A program made the translations under genes and the position numbers. The notes beneath the pieces are model-generated. The model had not been told where the DNA came from and did no database searches. It worked only from the letters and a program-made list of their open reading frames with translations. From contig NZ_VOIW01000006.1 in assembly GCF_009659625.1 (NCBI RefSeq), positions 310,001-374,000 on the forward strand: a DNA stretch of 64,000 bases, read 5' to 3'. Shown one piece after another: positions 45,201 through 52,059 of the stretch (positions are counted from its first letter, which is position 1; the number at the start of each line of letters is the position of its first letter). This DNA is from Pseudomonas haemolytica (lineage in GTDB: Bacteria; Pseudomonadota; Gammaproteobacteria; Pseudomonadales; Pseudomonadaceae).

Positions 45201-47621
45201 AAATTGCAGGGCCGGGTTGTTGTCCAGGGTTGCCGCGCCGCCGACGGTCAGGGCACCGCTGCCCAGTGCCAATGGGCTACCTAGGGTCAAGGTCCCTGCA
45301 TTGAGGGTGGTGCCGCCGCTGTAGGTGTTATTGCCATTGAGGGTCAGGTTGGCAAGGCCATTCTTGGTCAAGCCACCGGCACCGTCGATCGCACCGCCCA
45401 AGGTCAGGTTATTGCTACCGCTGATGCTCAAGCCTGCGTTCAGGGTAACGTTATTGCCCAGGCTGACGCCCGCATTGCTGTCCAGGGTCGCCGCGCCGCC
45501 GACGGTCAGGTTGCCAAGGCCGAGGGCCGAGTTGCTGCCGACGGTCAAGGTGCCGGCATTCAGGGCAGTGCCACCGAGGAACCCATTGGCACCGTTGAGG
45601 ACCAGGTTGGCCGTGCCGTTCTTGGTCAAGCTGCCGGCGCCATTCACTACACCGCCCAAGGTCAGATTGGCCGTGCCGCCGATGCCCAGGTTGCCGGCCA
45701 GGTTGATTGCGTTGGTCAGGCTGGCCGCCGTGCTGGCGTCCAGGGTGGTCCCCGCCGCCGCATTCAATGCACCGGAACCCAAGGCGCCACTCGCGCCCAC
45801 CACCAGCTTGCCGGTGTTCAGCGCCGTATTGCCCAGGTAGGTGTTCACCCCGTTGAGGACCAGGTCGGCGGGGCCGTTCTTGATCAAGCCGCCGATACCC
45901 GCGATGGTGCCGCCCAGGGTCAGTGCATTGCTGCCGCCTAGGGTCAGGTTGCCGCCCAGGTTGAGGTTATTGCCCAGGCTCACCGCTGCGCTGGCATCCA
46001 GGGTGGTGCCCGCCGCTGCGTTCAACGCGCCGCTGCCCAACGCCGTATTGGAACCGACGCTCAAGGTGCCGGCGTTCAACGCGGTGACGCCGGTGTAGGT
46101 GTTGGCGCCAGTGAGGCCCAGTGTGCCGGCGCCGTTTTTGATCAGGCCACCTGCGCCACTGATGATGCCACCCAGGTTCAGGGGGTTGGCGCCGCCGGCG
46201 GTCAGGTTGGCGTTCAGAGTAATTGCGTTGTTGGCGGTCAGTGCCGCAGTGCTGTCCAGGTTCGCCGCGCCTGCCACGGTCAGGGCGCCCGTACCCAGCG
46301 CCGCTGCGTTGCCCAGGGTGAGTGTGCCGGCGTTCAGAGTGGTGCCGCCCTGGAAGGTGTTAGCACCGCTGAGAATCAGTTGGCCGGTGCCGATCTTGGT
46401 CAAGCCGCCAGTGCCCGAGAGCACGCCCCCCAAGGTCAGCCCGGTGGAGGCGCCCTGCACCGTCAAGCCACCGGTGCCCAGGGTCAGCAAGTTAGCCAGG
46501 GTCAGACCGTTGCCGCTGGCCTCGATGGTCCCGCCGTTGGCGGTCAACACGCCGCTGCCGAATGTGGCGTTGTTATTGAACTGCGAGATGCCGCCATTAA
46601 GCGTGGTGCTGCCGCTGACCAAAGGACCTTGCAGCGTCCAGGTACCGCTGTTGATGGTCAGGTTGTTGAAGTTGACGTAGTTGGCGCTCGACGCCGTGCC
46701 GGCGCCCGTAATACCACCGCCGACGCCGACGTTGTTCTGCAGGATCAAGGTGTTGCTGCCCAGGGCACCACCATCCACCTGGCCGGTGGGCGCGAACGTC
46801 AGGTTTACGCCGATCAGTCCGCCCAGGCTCAGGCCGATACCACCGCCTGTGTTCACAGTCGACCCTGTAACGGCGATAAAGGTATTGCTACTGCTGGCCC
46901 CCATCGACACACCACCGGAGATGGTCCCGGCGTTGAGGAAGGTATTCCCGGTGGCAGAACTTTCGAACGCCACGCGCCCGGTCAGGGTGCCGTTGTTGGT
47001 CATGTTGACCTGCCCGCCGCCTTGAACCGCCACCACCGGCGTATCGGAGGTGAACAGTGTCAGGCCGAGCAAGGACGAAGAGCCAATGGTGCCATTGTTG
47101 ACGATCGTGGTGATGCCGCCTACGCCATTGGTGGCGTTCAGGGCCATACCGTCCAACGAGGCCAGGTTCAGCCCAAGCAGCGCGCCGGTGCCACGCATGA
47201 TACCGGTGGCCGTGTTGGTGATGTTCAACGCGCTGGCCGCAGGGTTGCCGATGACTACGCCACCGCTCAGCACTGAAACAAACCCGAGTAGCGCCGGGTC
47301 AATCGTGCCGGAGTTGGTCAAGGTCGCGTTGTTGCCGGTCAGGGTCAGCGCCTTGCCACCCAGCGTCGCATTGAGTTGCGCCCCCGCGTTGACGTTGACC
47401 GTCAAGTCGGCGACCGCACTGGAGAAGGTGTTGAGGAACAGCGGCAATGACGGCACGCCCGTACAGGTCACCGTCACACCGGGCGTAGGGCTTGCCGGGG
47501 TACAGGCGGCGAGCACATCCGGACTCGCCAGGCCCATCACCAGCCCGGCCACCCCCAAGCGAATCGCAAGAGAGAGCGCAGAAATACGAGGTGTAACGGC
47601 AGTCGCAAGTCTTCTATCCAC
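36234..47621 (-). CDS. Giant type V autotransporter with PATR repeats
   Basis: About 3795 residues. The GTG at 47621 has AAGGAG six bases upstream; the frame can be read a few codons further back (TTG) but without a ribosome site. The long signal peptide (RRLATAVTPRISALSLAIRL, ending SPDVLA) is followed by a Ser/Thr/Asn/Gly-rich beta-helix passenger. From residue ~430 on, about 25 passenger-associated transport repeats of the form GGTTLNAGTLTLGNAAALG recur. Four larger blocks carry a FWDG...GTW...NWT...FAVFQG...TGLQF motif near residues 1100, 1824, 2550 and 3071. The C-terminal barrel starts near 3460 (AAFDSLSGEIHAS) and ends SFSLGF. No protease or lipase triad is seen. Probably a surface adhesin. 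A strong terminator follows, so it is monocistronic. Confidence 0.93.
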   Translation of the reverse strand: MDRRLATAVTPRISALSLAIRLGVAGLVMGLASPDVLAACTPASPTPGVTVTCTGVPSLPLFLNTFSSAVADLTVNVNAGAQLNATLGGKALTLTGNNATLTNSGTIDPALLGFVSVLSGGVVIGNPAASALNITNTATGIMRGTGALLGLNLASLDGMALNATNGVGGITTIVNNGTIGSSSLLGLTLFTSDTPVVAVQGGGQVNMTNNGTLTGRVAFESSATGNTFLNAGTISGGVSMGASSSNTFIAVTGSTVNTGGGIGLSLGGLIGVNLTFAPTGQVDGGALGSNTLILQNNVGVGGGITGAGTASSANYVNFNNLTINSGTWTLQGPLVSGSTTLNGGISQFNNNATFGSGVLTANGGTIEASGNGLTLANLLTLGTGGLTVQGASTGLTLGGVLSGTGGLTKIGTGQLILSGANTFQGGTTLNAGTLTLGNAAALGTGALTVAGAANLDSTAALTANNAITLNANLTAGGANPLNLGGIISGAGGLIKNGAGTLGLTGANTYTGVTALNAGTLSVGSNTALGSGALNAAAGTTLDASAAVSLGNNLNLGGNLTLGGSNALTLGGTIAGIGGLIKNGPADLVLNGVNTYLGNTALNTGKLVVGASGALGSGALNAAAGTTLDASTAASLTNAINLAGNLGIGGTANLTLGGVVNGAGSLTKNGTANLVLNGANGFLGGTALNAGTLTVGSNSALGLGNLTVGGAATLDSNAGVSLGNNVTLNAGLSISGSNNLTLGGAIDGAGGLTKNGLANLTLNGNNTYSGGTTLNAGTLTLGSPLALGSGALTVGGAATLDNNPALQFVNDIALNADLTVAGNNNLTINGVISGAGSLIKNGLADLALSASNTFTGAVDILSGSVTLLNANALAGSSGANVAAGAALNLGVDSSLAGLSGTGGVAVGGGFNLSVGGLSTSSTFDGSLSGPGGLIKVGTGTLNLTGINGITGNTAINAGTLNLTGSLGSAVVDVNNGGTLTGSGSLLGDVNINNGGHLALGSGATLSAGSLTMNAGANMDVALGAPSLTSLLNVGGNVNLAGNLNVSDAGGFGAGVYRLINYTGSLGGSLNVSSVPVGYGLGDLLVQTSVGNQVNLVVSAPNIRFWDGSNNVANGSVDGGSGTWTAGGTNWTSADGILNQTWGGGFAVFQGAAGTVSVDGAQTITGLQFVTDGYSLVNGTGGQLNTGSGNFAVRVDPLATATIGVDVTGAGVLNKLDTGTLVLNGANTYTGGTALNGGTLVVGSNSALGTGTLTAAAGTTLDSNAPVTLGNDAVLNGALTVGGSNALALNGVISGIGGLVKNGGASLTLGGNNTYLGSTALNAGGLILAANTALGSGALNAAGGTTLDASTALTVNNAINLAGNLGIGGTADLTLGGNVNGVGSLTKNGAANLTLNAANGFLGGTTLNAGTLTLGNAAALGLGNLTVGGAATLDNNTALSVGNNAVLNAALTVAGGNDLALGGLLTGTGALVKNGAANLTLNGVNTYQGGTTLNAGTLTLGTAAALGTGALTVGGAASLANSTPLVLANAVNLNANLNVGGANNNLTLAGVLAGSGSLIKSGSADLTVTGNNSFSGLFDVQSGSLSTLGNGALGVGAGVNLASGTSLNLGGSASLGALTGNGLALVGAGNTLSVGGTNLNSSFNGILTGAGNLAKDGTGALTLGGVSALTGDTQVNAGSLLVNGSLASANVAVGNGATLGGTGTLLGNVTIADGGHLTVNSGNTLTTGALLLNANSNLDAGLGAPSTGGTALVQVNGNLTLDGTLNVSDIGGFGAGIYRLIDYTGGLTNNGLQLGSLPVNIPATDLDLQTAIGNQINLLVNGNTTVQFWDGSQTSGNGAIEGGSGTWSAGGSNWTGVNGAFNTAWAPNSFAVFQGTAGTVTVDGAQAITGLQFVTDGYTLAGGAAGALTLFNGTGGNTAVRVDPGVTATLGVTLNGGGTLAKLDAGTLVLNGANSYTGGTALNGGTLVVGNDSALSSGLLTTANGTTLDSNAAVNLANNVNVNGTLTVGGSNALTLAGSVAGTGSLIKNGIANLTLSGNNTYAGPTALNAGGLILASNTALGNGALNAAAGTTLDSSTAVALANTVNLAGNLGILGSADLSLNGLVSGAGGLTKTGTGNLTLNGANAYLGGTQLNAGSLTLGNGAALGSGALAVNGAATLDTSTALVLANNTSLNAALTVGGSNDLSLDGVVDGAGSLTKAGGANLTLNGANTYSGGTALNAGTLTLGNATALGSGALTVGGAANLANSAPLVLANAVNLDGDLTVAGNNNLTLAGVLAGNAALIKNGAADLLLTGNNSFSGPLTVASGSVTTQGNGALGNTSGVTVGTGASLNLGGNASLNSLAGNGAVQVAGGNTLAVGGSNLDNTFGGSLGGAGNLDKNGIGVLNLTGTNGISGAANVNGGTLNVTGSLASGTVAVNNGATLTGSGALAGAVTVADGGHIGLNAGSTLSVGSLVLGSNANLDVGLGIPAVGGGSGLLNVGGDLTLDGNLNVTDIGGFGSGLYNLINYTGALTDNGLALGTLPGSVIPGDLQVQTAINNKVNLLVTAPNTTVQFWDGNNLIGNGAIDGGNGTWNAGNTNWTNVDGTFNQGWGNSFAVFQGAAGTVTVDGTQNITGLQFVTDGYNLASGTAGVLNLVNGGTGNTAVRVDPNVTATLGVTLNGAGTLAKLDSGTLVLNGANGYTGGTALNGGTLVVGNNSALGTGVLTAAGGTTLDSNAAVTLANATVLNGALAVGGNNALTLNGGISGSGSLVKNGAATLTLNGTNSYSGGTGLNAGQLVLGNNAALGSGALTVGGAAQLDGGTDLQLANAINLGGPLSLTGSHDLALNGVVSGTGSLVKNGNGALLLTGANTYSGGTTLNGGSTTGTTNSLQGAIANNATLTFEQATDGTYTGNLTGTGVLNKTGTGALLLSGNNTFTGNTNVNTGSLLVNGSLNSASVQVASGATLGGSGTLGGAVSMADGSVLKAGAAAPLSVGSLALSSGTTLDFALGAPGASSTAVNVAGNLTLDGTLNVSDAGGFGLGVYQLFRYGGSLTDNGLTFGTLPVALGNVSLQTALANQLNLVVQTAPGQIQFWNGGTTNPNGSITGGSGTWGPSTNWTDPTGTQGQTSTNQFAVFGGQGGTVTVVGNQGFTGLQFLDAGYTLTAGAGGSLSPTNAADGSLAAVRVNSGVTTQIDAPLVGTGGINKLDSGTLLLTGANTYTGGTTVSGGTLAGNTTSLRGNILNNANLLFVQPTNGQFSGTLSGTGALVKQGAGALLLTGNQPFSGTVAVDQGVLQVGNAANPGAVLGGQVTVANGAGLTGNGSVGSLVNNGSVSPDGGKLTVAGNFTNASTGALNLVITPSTTGSLAVGGTANLGGTLNVINLAPYAGATTYTLLTAGAVNGTFTTTNLENLAFLNTALNYSPTQVALAVSRNNVSYASVAATGNQRGVAAALGSGAAVGGAAVQNALLNTDVAGARAAFDSLSGEIHASTASAMLEDSRYVRDAVNERLRQPGCYREDDPRNALAPSENRLTSAGCHGEMVGWMRVLGTWGHMGGDSNTAKLDRNLSGFLLGTDKQVDDAWRVGVAAGYTRSDLDAKRRNSSADVDSYHLMAYTAYQQEAFAARMGVAYSWHDIESKRNVAVGGEGQRLKADYKARSAQVFGEVGYTIQTGSVALEPFAGLAYVNYDSDTIKEKGGSAALRGDADQDITYSTLGVRIGQTITLGNGSKLTPRGSIGWRHAFGDTKPDADLSFINGGGSFSTQGVPIAKDSAVVEAGLDYQISQNGKLGLGYSGQLSRNDKDHAVTVSFSLGF
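38389..44326 (-). repeat. Long-period repeats inside the autotransporter gene
   Basis: The FWDG-type block starts near 44326, 42155, 39976 and 38412 (minus strand), giving periods of about 2.17, 2.18 and 1.56 kb. Within each period lie five to seven PATR units of roughly 200-260 bases. Near-identical stretches between blocks are visible at DNA level, so the region is prone to recombination and to assembly error. Confidence 0.85.
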
Positions 47622-47950
47622 GTTCAACTCCTTATGGTCCAAGCGTTTCGTCCATGAATGCGTAGAAGCTCAATCCCAATGACCCACACGCATCGAATTC
47701 GAAAAACCTGACCGTGGTGACTACTGATCCAGTTGTCGAAAACATTAGTAGAGCCGCGGAAAAGTCATTGAATTAAATGGTATTAATACTTTCGTAAAGC
47801 CGGCGTAAGAATTGGACGACAGCCAACATCCATTGACTCTCGCGACAGAAATACAAGTTTCAAAATGTGAAAAAGCGCTTTAATAGCGCCCTATTTCCGT
47901 CCCCCGTAGGAGCGGTCAGCCGTTGATCCAAGTAAACAATGGAGTTCGCA
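47622..47950. other. Divergent intergenic region, autotransporter / Kef antiporter
   Basis: About 330 bases without a gene, clearly richer in A+T than the flanks. It holds the ribosome site of the autotransporter (AAGGAG at its left edge), a perfect palindrome GTATTAATAC (47780-47789), a small stem GCGCT/AGCGC near 47870-47885, and GGAG before the antiporter start. Promoters for both genes must lie here. No well-known operator was recognised. Confidence 0.6.
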
Positions 47951-49759
47951 ATGCCCCATGAAGGCAACCTGTTACAAGCGGCCGTGGTGTTCCTGTTCGC
48001 CGCCGTGCTCACCGTGCCTTTGGCCAAGCGCCTGCAACTGGGCGCTGTGTTGGGCTATCTGCTCGCCGGTGTGATCATCGGCCCGTCGGTGCTGGGCCTG
48101 ATCGGCAACCCGCAAAGCGTGGCGCAGTTCTCGGAACTGGGCGTGGTGTTGTTGCTGTTCATCATCGGCCTGGAGCTGTCACCCAAGCGCCTATGGGTGA
48201 TGCGCAAGGCGGTGTTCGGCGTCGGCCTGGCCCAAGTGCTGCTCACCGGCATGGTCATCGGCGCGGTGGCGTTGTGGCTGTTTGGCCAGTCGTGGAACAG
48301 CGCAATCGTGCTCGGCCTGGGCCTGGCGCTCTCCTCCACGGCGTTTGGCCTGCAAAGCCTGGCTGAACGCAAGGAACTCAACCAGCCCCACGGGCGCCTG
48401 GCGTTTGCCATCCTGCTGTTCCAGGACATCGCCGCGATCCCGCTGATCGCCATGGTGCCGCTGCTGGCCGGTAGCGATCACCCCACCAACGAGGCCCAGG
48501 GCCTGCAACACGTGTTGCAGATCCTCGGCAGCATCGCCGTGGTGATCATCGGCGGGCGCTACCTGTTGCGCCCGGTGTTTCGCATCGTCGCCAAGACCGG
48601 CCTGCGCGAAGTGTCCACGGCCACCGCGCTGCTGGTGGTGATCGGTACCGCCTGGCTGATGGAATTGGTCGGTGTGTCCATGGCGCTGGGTGCCTTCCTC
48701 GCCGGCCTGTTGTTGGCAGACTCGGAATACCGCCACGAGCTGGAATCCCAGATCGAGCCGTTCAAGGGCCTGCTGCTGGGGCTGTTTTTTATCAGCGTGG
48801 GCATGGGCGCCAACCTCAGTTTGCTGCTCAGTACCCCGCTGCTGGTGATCGGCCTGACCTTGCTGCTGATCGGTTTGAAACTGCCGCTGCTGTACGCCGT
48901 CGGCCGCATGGTCGGCGATCTCAATCGCGAAAGCGCCTTGCGCCTGGGTGTAGTGCTGGCGGCGGGTGGTGAATTCGCCTTCGTGGTGTTCAAGATCGGC
49001 CGCGACCAAGGCTTGTTCGAACCGCACCTCTACGACGTGCTGGTACTGACCATCACCCTGTCCATGGCGGTGACGCCGCTGTTGCTGCTGGTGTGCCCGA
49101 AGCTGTTCAAGCCCAAGGTCAAGCCGGTGGAAGTACCCGAGGAATACCGCGCCATCGAAAGCGATGCACCCCGTGTAGTCATCGCTGGCATGGGCCGGAT
49201 GGGTCAGATCGTGGCGCGGATCCTGCGCGCACAGAACATCTCGTTTATCGCCCTCGATACTTCGGTCGAAACCATCGAACTGACCCGCAGTTTTGGCGGC
49301 ATGCCGGTGTTCTACGGCGACCCCCAGCGCCCGGAAATCCTCCACGCGGCCAAGGTCGACCAGGCGGAGTATTTCGTCATCGCCATGGACGACCCGGAGA
49401 TCAACATCAAGACCGCCGCCCTGGTGCGCAGCCTTTACCCGCACATGAAGATCATCGCCCGTGCCCGTAACCGCCAACACGTGCACCGCCTGGTAGACCT
49501 GGACGCCTCACCGATACGCGAGACCTTCTACTCCAGCCTGGAAATGAGCCGCCGTACCCTGGTCGGCCTCGGCTTGAGCCAGGCCCAGGCCGATGCACGC
49601 ATCAACCGCTTCAAGAACCACGACCTGCAACTGCTCGCCGCCCAACACGCGGTGTACGACGACGCAGCCAAAGTCATGCAAAGCGCCCAGGAAGCCCGTA
49701 CGGAACTGGCGCGGCTGTTTGAGATGGACAGGCTTGAGGAAGAGTCCGACAAGGTGTGA
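47951..49759 (+). CDS. Kef-type (CPA2) potassium/proton antiporter
   Basis: From ATG 47951 (GGAG seven bases upstream; an ATG 12 bases earlier lacks a site) 602 residues. The first ~380 form twelve or so membrane helices of the CPA2 exchanger fold (GYLLAGVIIGPSVLGLIGNP; LELSPKRLWVMR; FAILLFQDIAAIPLIAMVPL, with the transport-site QD). After a linker (KPKVKPVEVPEEY) comes the KTN/TrkA-N nucleotide-binding domain, with Rossmann motif VIAGMGRMGQIVARIL (~400) and the later ALDTSVE acidic turn. KefB/KefC are gated by glutathione adducts and protect from electrophiles by K+ efflux and acidification. No KefF/KefG partner gene is next to it, so KefB versus KefC versus YbaL cannot be settled. Confidence 0.88.
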   Translation: MPHEGNLLQAAVVFLFAAVLTVPLAKRLQLGAVLGYLLAGVIIGPSVLGLIGNPQSVAQFSELGVVLLLFIIGLELSPKRLWVMRKAVFGVGLAQVLLTGMVIGAVALWLFGQSWNSAIVLGLGLALSSTAFGLQSLAERKELNQPHGRLAFAILLFQDIAAIPLIAMVPLLAGSDHPTNEAQGLQHVLQILGSIAVVIIGGRYLLRPVFRIVAKTGLREVSTATALLVVIGTAWLMELVGVSMALGAFLAGLLLADSEYRHELESQIEPFKGLLLGLFFISVGMGANLSLLLSTPLLVIGLTLLLIGLKLPLLYAVGRMVGDLNRESALRLGVVLAAGGEFAFVVFKIGRDQGLFEPHLYDVLVLTITLSMAVTPLLLLVCPKLFKPKVKPVEVPEEYRAIESDAPRVVIAGMGRMGQIVARILRAQNISFIALDTSVETIELTRSFGGMPVFYGDPQRPEILHAAKVDQAEYFVIAMDDPEINIKTAALVRSLYPHMKIIARARNRQHVHRLVDLDASPIRETFYSSLEMSRRTLVGLGLSQAQADARINRFKNHDLQLLAAQHAVYDDAAKVMQSAQEARTELARLFEMDRLEEESDKV

Positions 49760-49831
49760 GGCTGGAGATGAACGATATTGCGAATTTTCTGACAGAATAC
49801 GCCGCAATTTCGTTCATCCCTGGAGTGCTTC

Positions 49832-50386
49832 ATGGCCACGATCACCAAGACCGCAGTGCTGCTGGCCCTCGCGCTGACTGCTGGCAGCGTGCTGGCTGCC
49901 GCCAAACCGGCGACGCAGACGATCACCACCTTGGGTGGCAAGTTCACCTTCACCCTGCCCAAGGCCTACAGCGCCGACACCCTGCCCTCCGGTAAGGCTG
50001 ACGACGGCACGGCCGACACCCAAGGTACTCTGTACGCCAACTCGACGACGAAAAGTGTGGTGATCGTCGCCGAAACCGTGCGTAACGATGGGGCAACTAT
50101 CCAGGATAATGACCCGCAGTTCCTCGATGGCGCCGTGGCAGATTTCGTCAAGGACCAGAGCGCCGCCCTGCCCGACTTCAAGAAGCTGGGCGAGAAGAAA
50201 CTCACCTACAAGGGCCTCGGCCTACGCCAAGTGGACAGCAGCGCCACCCAGGGCGGTGGCAAGACCTTGAACTCGACCTTCCTCGGCGGTTCCGGCAACC
50301 ATCTGCTGGTGATCCAGGCGATCTCCCGGGCTGATGATGTGAAGGGGCATGCGCAGTTGGTGAAGCAGATTACCGGCGGTAAGTAA
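49832..50386 (+). CDS. Exported hypothetical protein, possibly DcrB/PsbP-like
   Basis: A 184-residue protein with a clear signal peptide (TAVLLALALTAGSVLAAA). The mature part starts with TITTLGGKFTFTLPKAYSAD and has alternating short strands and a C-terminal SGNHLLVIQAISRADD segment. GKFTFTLP-type openings occur in DcrB/PsbP-like periplasmic proteins, and that is a tentative fold call only. GGAG precedes the ATG. It follows the Kef antiporter by 72 bases and is followed by a REPIN. The function is unknown to me. Confidence 0.7.
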   Translation: MATITKTAVLLALALTAGSVLAAAKPATQTITTLGGKFTFTLPKAYSADTLPSGKADDGTADTQGTLYANSTTKSVVIVAETVRNDGATIQDNDPQFLDGAVADFVKDQSAALPDFKKLGEKKLTYKGLGLRQVDSSATQGGGKTLNSTFLGGSGNHLLVIQAISRADDVKGHAQLVKQITGGK

Positions 50387-50416
50387 CCCAATTTTCACAG
50401 ACAACACAAATCAAAT

Positions 50417-50505
50417 ATGGGAGGGGGCTTGCTCCCGATGAGGGAGTGTCAGTTGATACATCTGTAACTGATCCACCGCCATCGGGAGCAAGCCCCCTCC
50501 CACAT
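50417..50505. repeat. REPIN, second copy with one diverged arm
   Basis: Arm ATGGGAGGGGGCTTGCTCCC (50417-50436) plus GAT is inverted at 50481-50505. The left arm reads ATATGGGAGG where the right arm and the other REPIN (20907-20999) imply ATGTGGGAGG, one substitution. It lies between two convergent genes. Confidence 0.93.
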
Positions 50506-50517
50506 TTTTAATCGCAT

Positions 50518-51234
50518 TTACTTCAAGCTTTTCTCTAGCCAGGCTTTCAAATCCTGCACTTCCACTTCGCTGATCGTGTGATTCATCCCCGGATACCCAT
50601 GAAACTCTGGCTTCAACCCCAACCCCACCAGCACCTCATTCGCCCGCGTGCCCGACGCATACGGCAGCGCCTGATCCAACGTGCCATGGCCAATAAAAAT
50701 CGCCAGCTTGCCTAATGATTCCTTGGGCTTGAGCTGCGCCTTGAGCACCGGCAACACACTGCCGCTCAACGCTGCGATGCCGCGCACCCGTTCGGGCTGA
50801 CGCAGGCCCACTTCGTAAGACATGATCGCGCCCTGGCTGAACCCCACCAGGAACACCCGGTCGCTTTGCGTGTGGTACTTGGCAGTGGCTTTGCCGACAA
50901 AGTCTTCGATCAGCTTGGCGCTGCTTTGCAAGTCCGCAGTCTCGCCGTTGTAGTCGGGCTCATCGGTCTTGGTAAACCAGCGATAACCGTGCGGGTCCAC
51001 CGGCATCGGTGCTCGCACCGACAGGTAGGTCCAGGTCGACGGCAACGCGTCCTTGATGCCAAACAAATCGTCCTCGTTGCTGCCAAACCCATGCAGGAAA
51101 ATCACCAGCGGCTGGTTGCGCGCATCGCTCTGGGTTTGCTCCAGGTACGCCAGCGGCAAATCGGTGTGCAGGGTGGAGTCTGCGTGGGCGGCACCTGCGA
51201 GCAGGGTCAGCGCCAGGGCAAACAGTTTGAGCAT
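50518..51234 (-). CDS. Exported phospholipase/carboxylesterase-family hydrolase
   Basis: A 238-residue alpha/beta hydrolase of the LYPLA/carboxylesterase-2 type with a signal peptide (LFALALTLLAGAAHA). Visible triad: Ser in VFLVGFSQGAIMSYE (~132), Asp in FIGHGTLDQALPY (~186), His in GYPGMNHTISE (~217). The oxyanion strand is LVIFLHGFGSNEDDLFG. Most family members are cytoplasmic, so the signal peptide points to a periplasmic or secreted esterase. It starts 12 bases after the cobF stop (AGGAC ribosome site), so it may be read through from cobF. A REPIN follows. Confidence 0.85.
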   Translation of the reverse strand: MLKLFALALTLLAGAAHADSTLHTDLPLAYLEQTQSDARNQPLVIFLHGFGSNEDDLFGIKDALPSTWTYLSVRAPMPVDPHGYRWFTKTDEPDYNGETADLQSSAKLIEDFVGKATAKYHTQSDRVFLVGFSQGAIMSYEVGLRQPERVRGIAALSGSVLPVLKAQLKPKESLGKLAIFIGHGTLDQALPYASGTRANEVLVGLGLKPEFHGYPGMNHTISEVEVQDLKAWLEKSLK

Positions 51235-51246
51235 GGGGAAGCGTCC

Positions 51247-52002
51247 TCAGGGTTTGCGCAATAAATAAGTGTCCATGATCCAGCCATTGGCCAGGCGCGC
51301 CGCCTTGCGCACCCGTTCGATTTCTTGCGCCACTTCAGCCACTTTACCGCTGATGAGGATCTCGTCCGGCGTGCCCAGGTAGGCGCCCCAGTAGATATCC
51401 AGGTCCTGGTCGGCGACGCTGCGGTAAGAGTCTTCGGCATCGAGCATCACCACCAGGGTATCGGCATCACTCGCCTGCCCCGCCGCCAGGCGACGCCCGG
51501 TGGTGATCTCGATGGACTTGCCGATACGGTTCAACGGCACCTTATGCTGGGCCGCCAGGGCCTGCACGCTGGTGATACCGGGGATCACTTCGAACTCGAA
51601 CACGCAACGGCCACTGGCAAGGATCGCCTGCAAAATGCGGATGGTGCTGTCGTACAGCGCCGGGTCACCCCAGGCCAGGAACGCCCCTACTTCGCCGTCA
51701 GCCATTTCTTCGTTGATCATGCGCTCGAAGGTCTGCTGCTTATCGCGGTTGAGGCCCTGCACGGCGGTGGTGTAGTCGATCGCACCGCGCACGCGCTCAG
51801 GGCAATCGGCCTCGACAAAACGGTAGCCGGGCTCGGTGATGTAGGTTTCGCAAATCTCACGGCGCAGGTCGATCAGCTTGTCCTTGCTCTGGCCCTTGTC
51901 CATCAGGAAGAACACGTCGGTACGGTTCAGCGCCTTCACGGCCTGCATCGTGATGTAGTCAGGGTTGCCGGCGCCAATGCCGATGATCAGGATGCGTTTC
52001 AT
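51247..52002 (-). CDS. cobF: Precorrin-6A synthase (deacetylating)
   Basis: A 251-residue tetrapyrrole methylase. Family marks: MKRILIIGIGAGNPDYIT at the N-terminus, AFLAWGDPALYDSTIRIL (~115) and VIPGITSVQALAAQHKVPL (~140). CobF adds the C-1 methyl group to precorrin-5 with loss of acetate in aerobic cobalamin synthesis, using S-adenosylmethionine. Length agrees with CobF. It is read from upstream DNA that now contains the ATPase/HNH cassette, with the histidine phosphatase beyond. Without the cassette the phosphatase stop and cobF start would be about 50 bases apart. No cobalamin riboswitch is seen in the 57-base leader. Confidence 0.92.
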   Translation of the reverse strand: MKRILIIGIGAGNPDYITMQAVKALNRTDVFFLMDKGQSKDKLIDLRREICETYITEPGYRFVEADCPERVRGAIDYTTAVQGLNRDKQQTFERMINEEMADGEVGAFLAWGDPALYDSTIRILQAILASGRCVFEFEVIPGITSVQALAAQHKVPLNRIGKSIEITTGRRLAAGQASDADTLVVMLDAEDSYRSVADQDLDIYWGAYLGTPDEILISGKVAEVAQEIERVRKAARLANGWIMDTYLLRKP

Positions 52003-52027
52003 GGGGTGCTCTCAGTGCGGGGCGTGG

Positions 52028-52036
52028 ATTTTGCCA
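52028..52036. repeat. Direct repeat flanking the ATPase/HNH cassette (left copy)
   Basis: ATTTTGCCA, identical to 54586-54594. This copy lies between the HNH stop and the cobF start. It may mark the cassette boundary; a chance match is possible at this length. Confidence 0.4.
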
Positions 52037-52059
52037 TGTTATGGCGGTGACCGGCTGAG

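Noticed and set aside
36234..47621. Tandem repeats considered as a CRISPR array
   Set aside because: Units are about 200-260 bases, coding, diverged and without unique spacers; they translate into PATR repeats.
47869..47891. GCGCT/AGCGC stem followed by TTTTT on the minus strand as a terminator
   Set aside because: No minus-strand gene ends upstream of it, and the stem is only five base pairs; it is kept only as part of the intergenic description.
49756..49995. Small open frame between the Kef antiporter and the exported protein
   Set aside because: It overlaps the exported-protein gene in another frame; the 184-residue frame has a signal peptide and GGAG site, the small one has neither.
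52003..52059. Cobalamin riboswitch before cobF
   Set aside because: The 57-base gap is too short and no B12-box-like sequence was seen.
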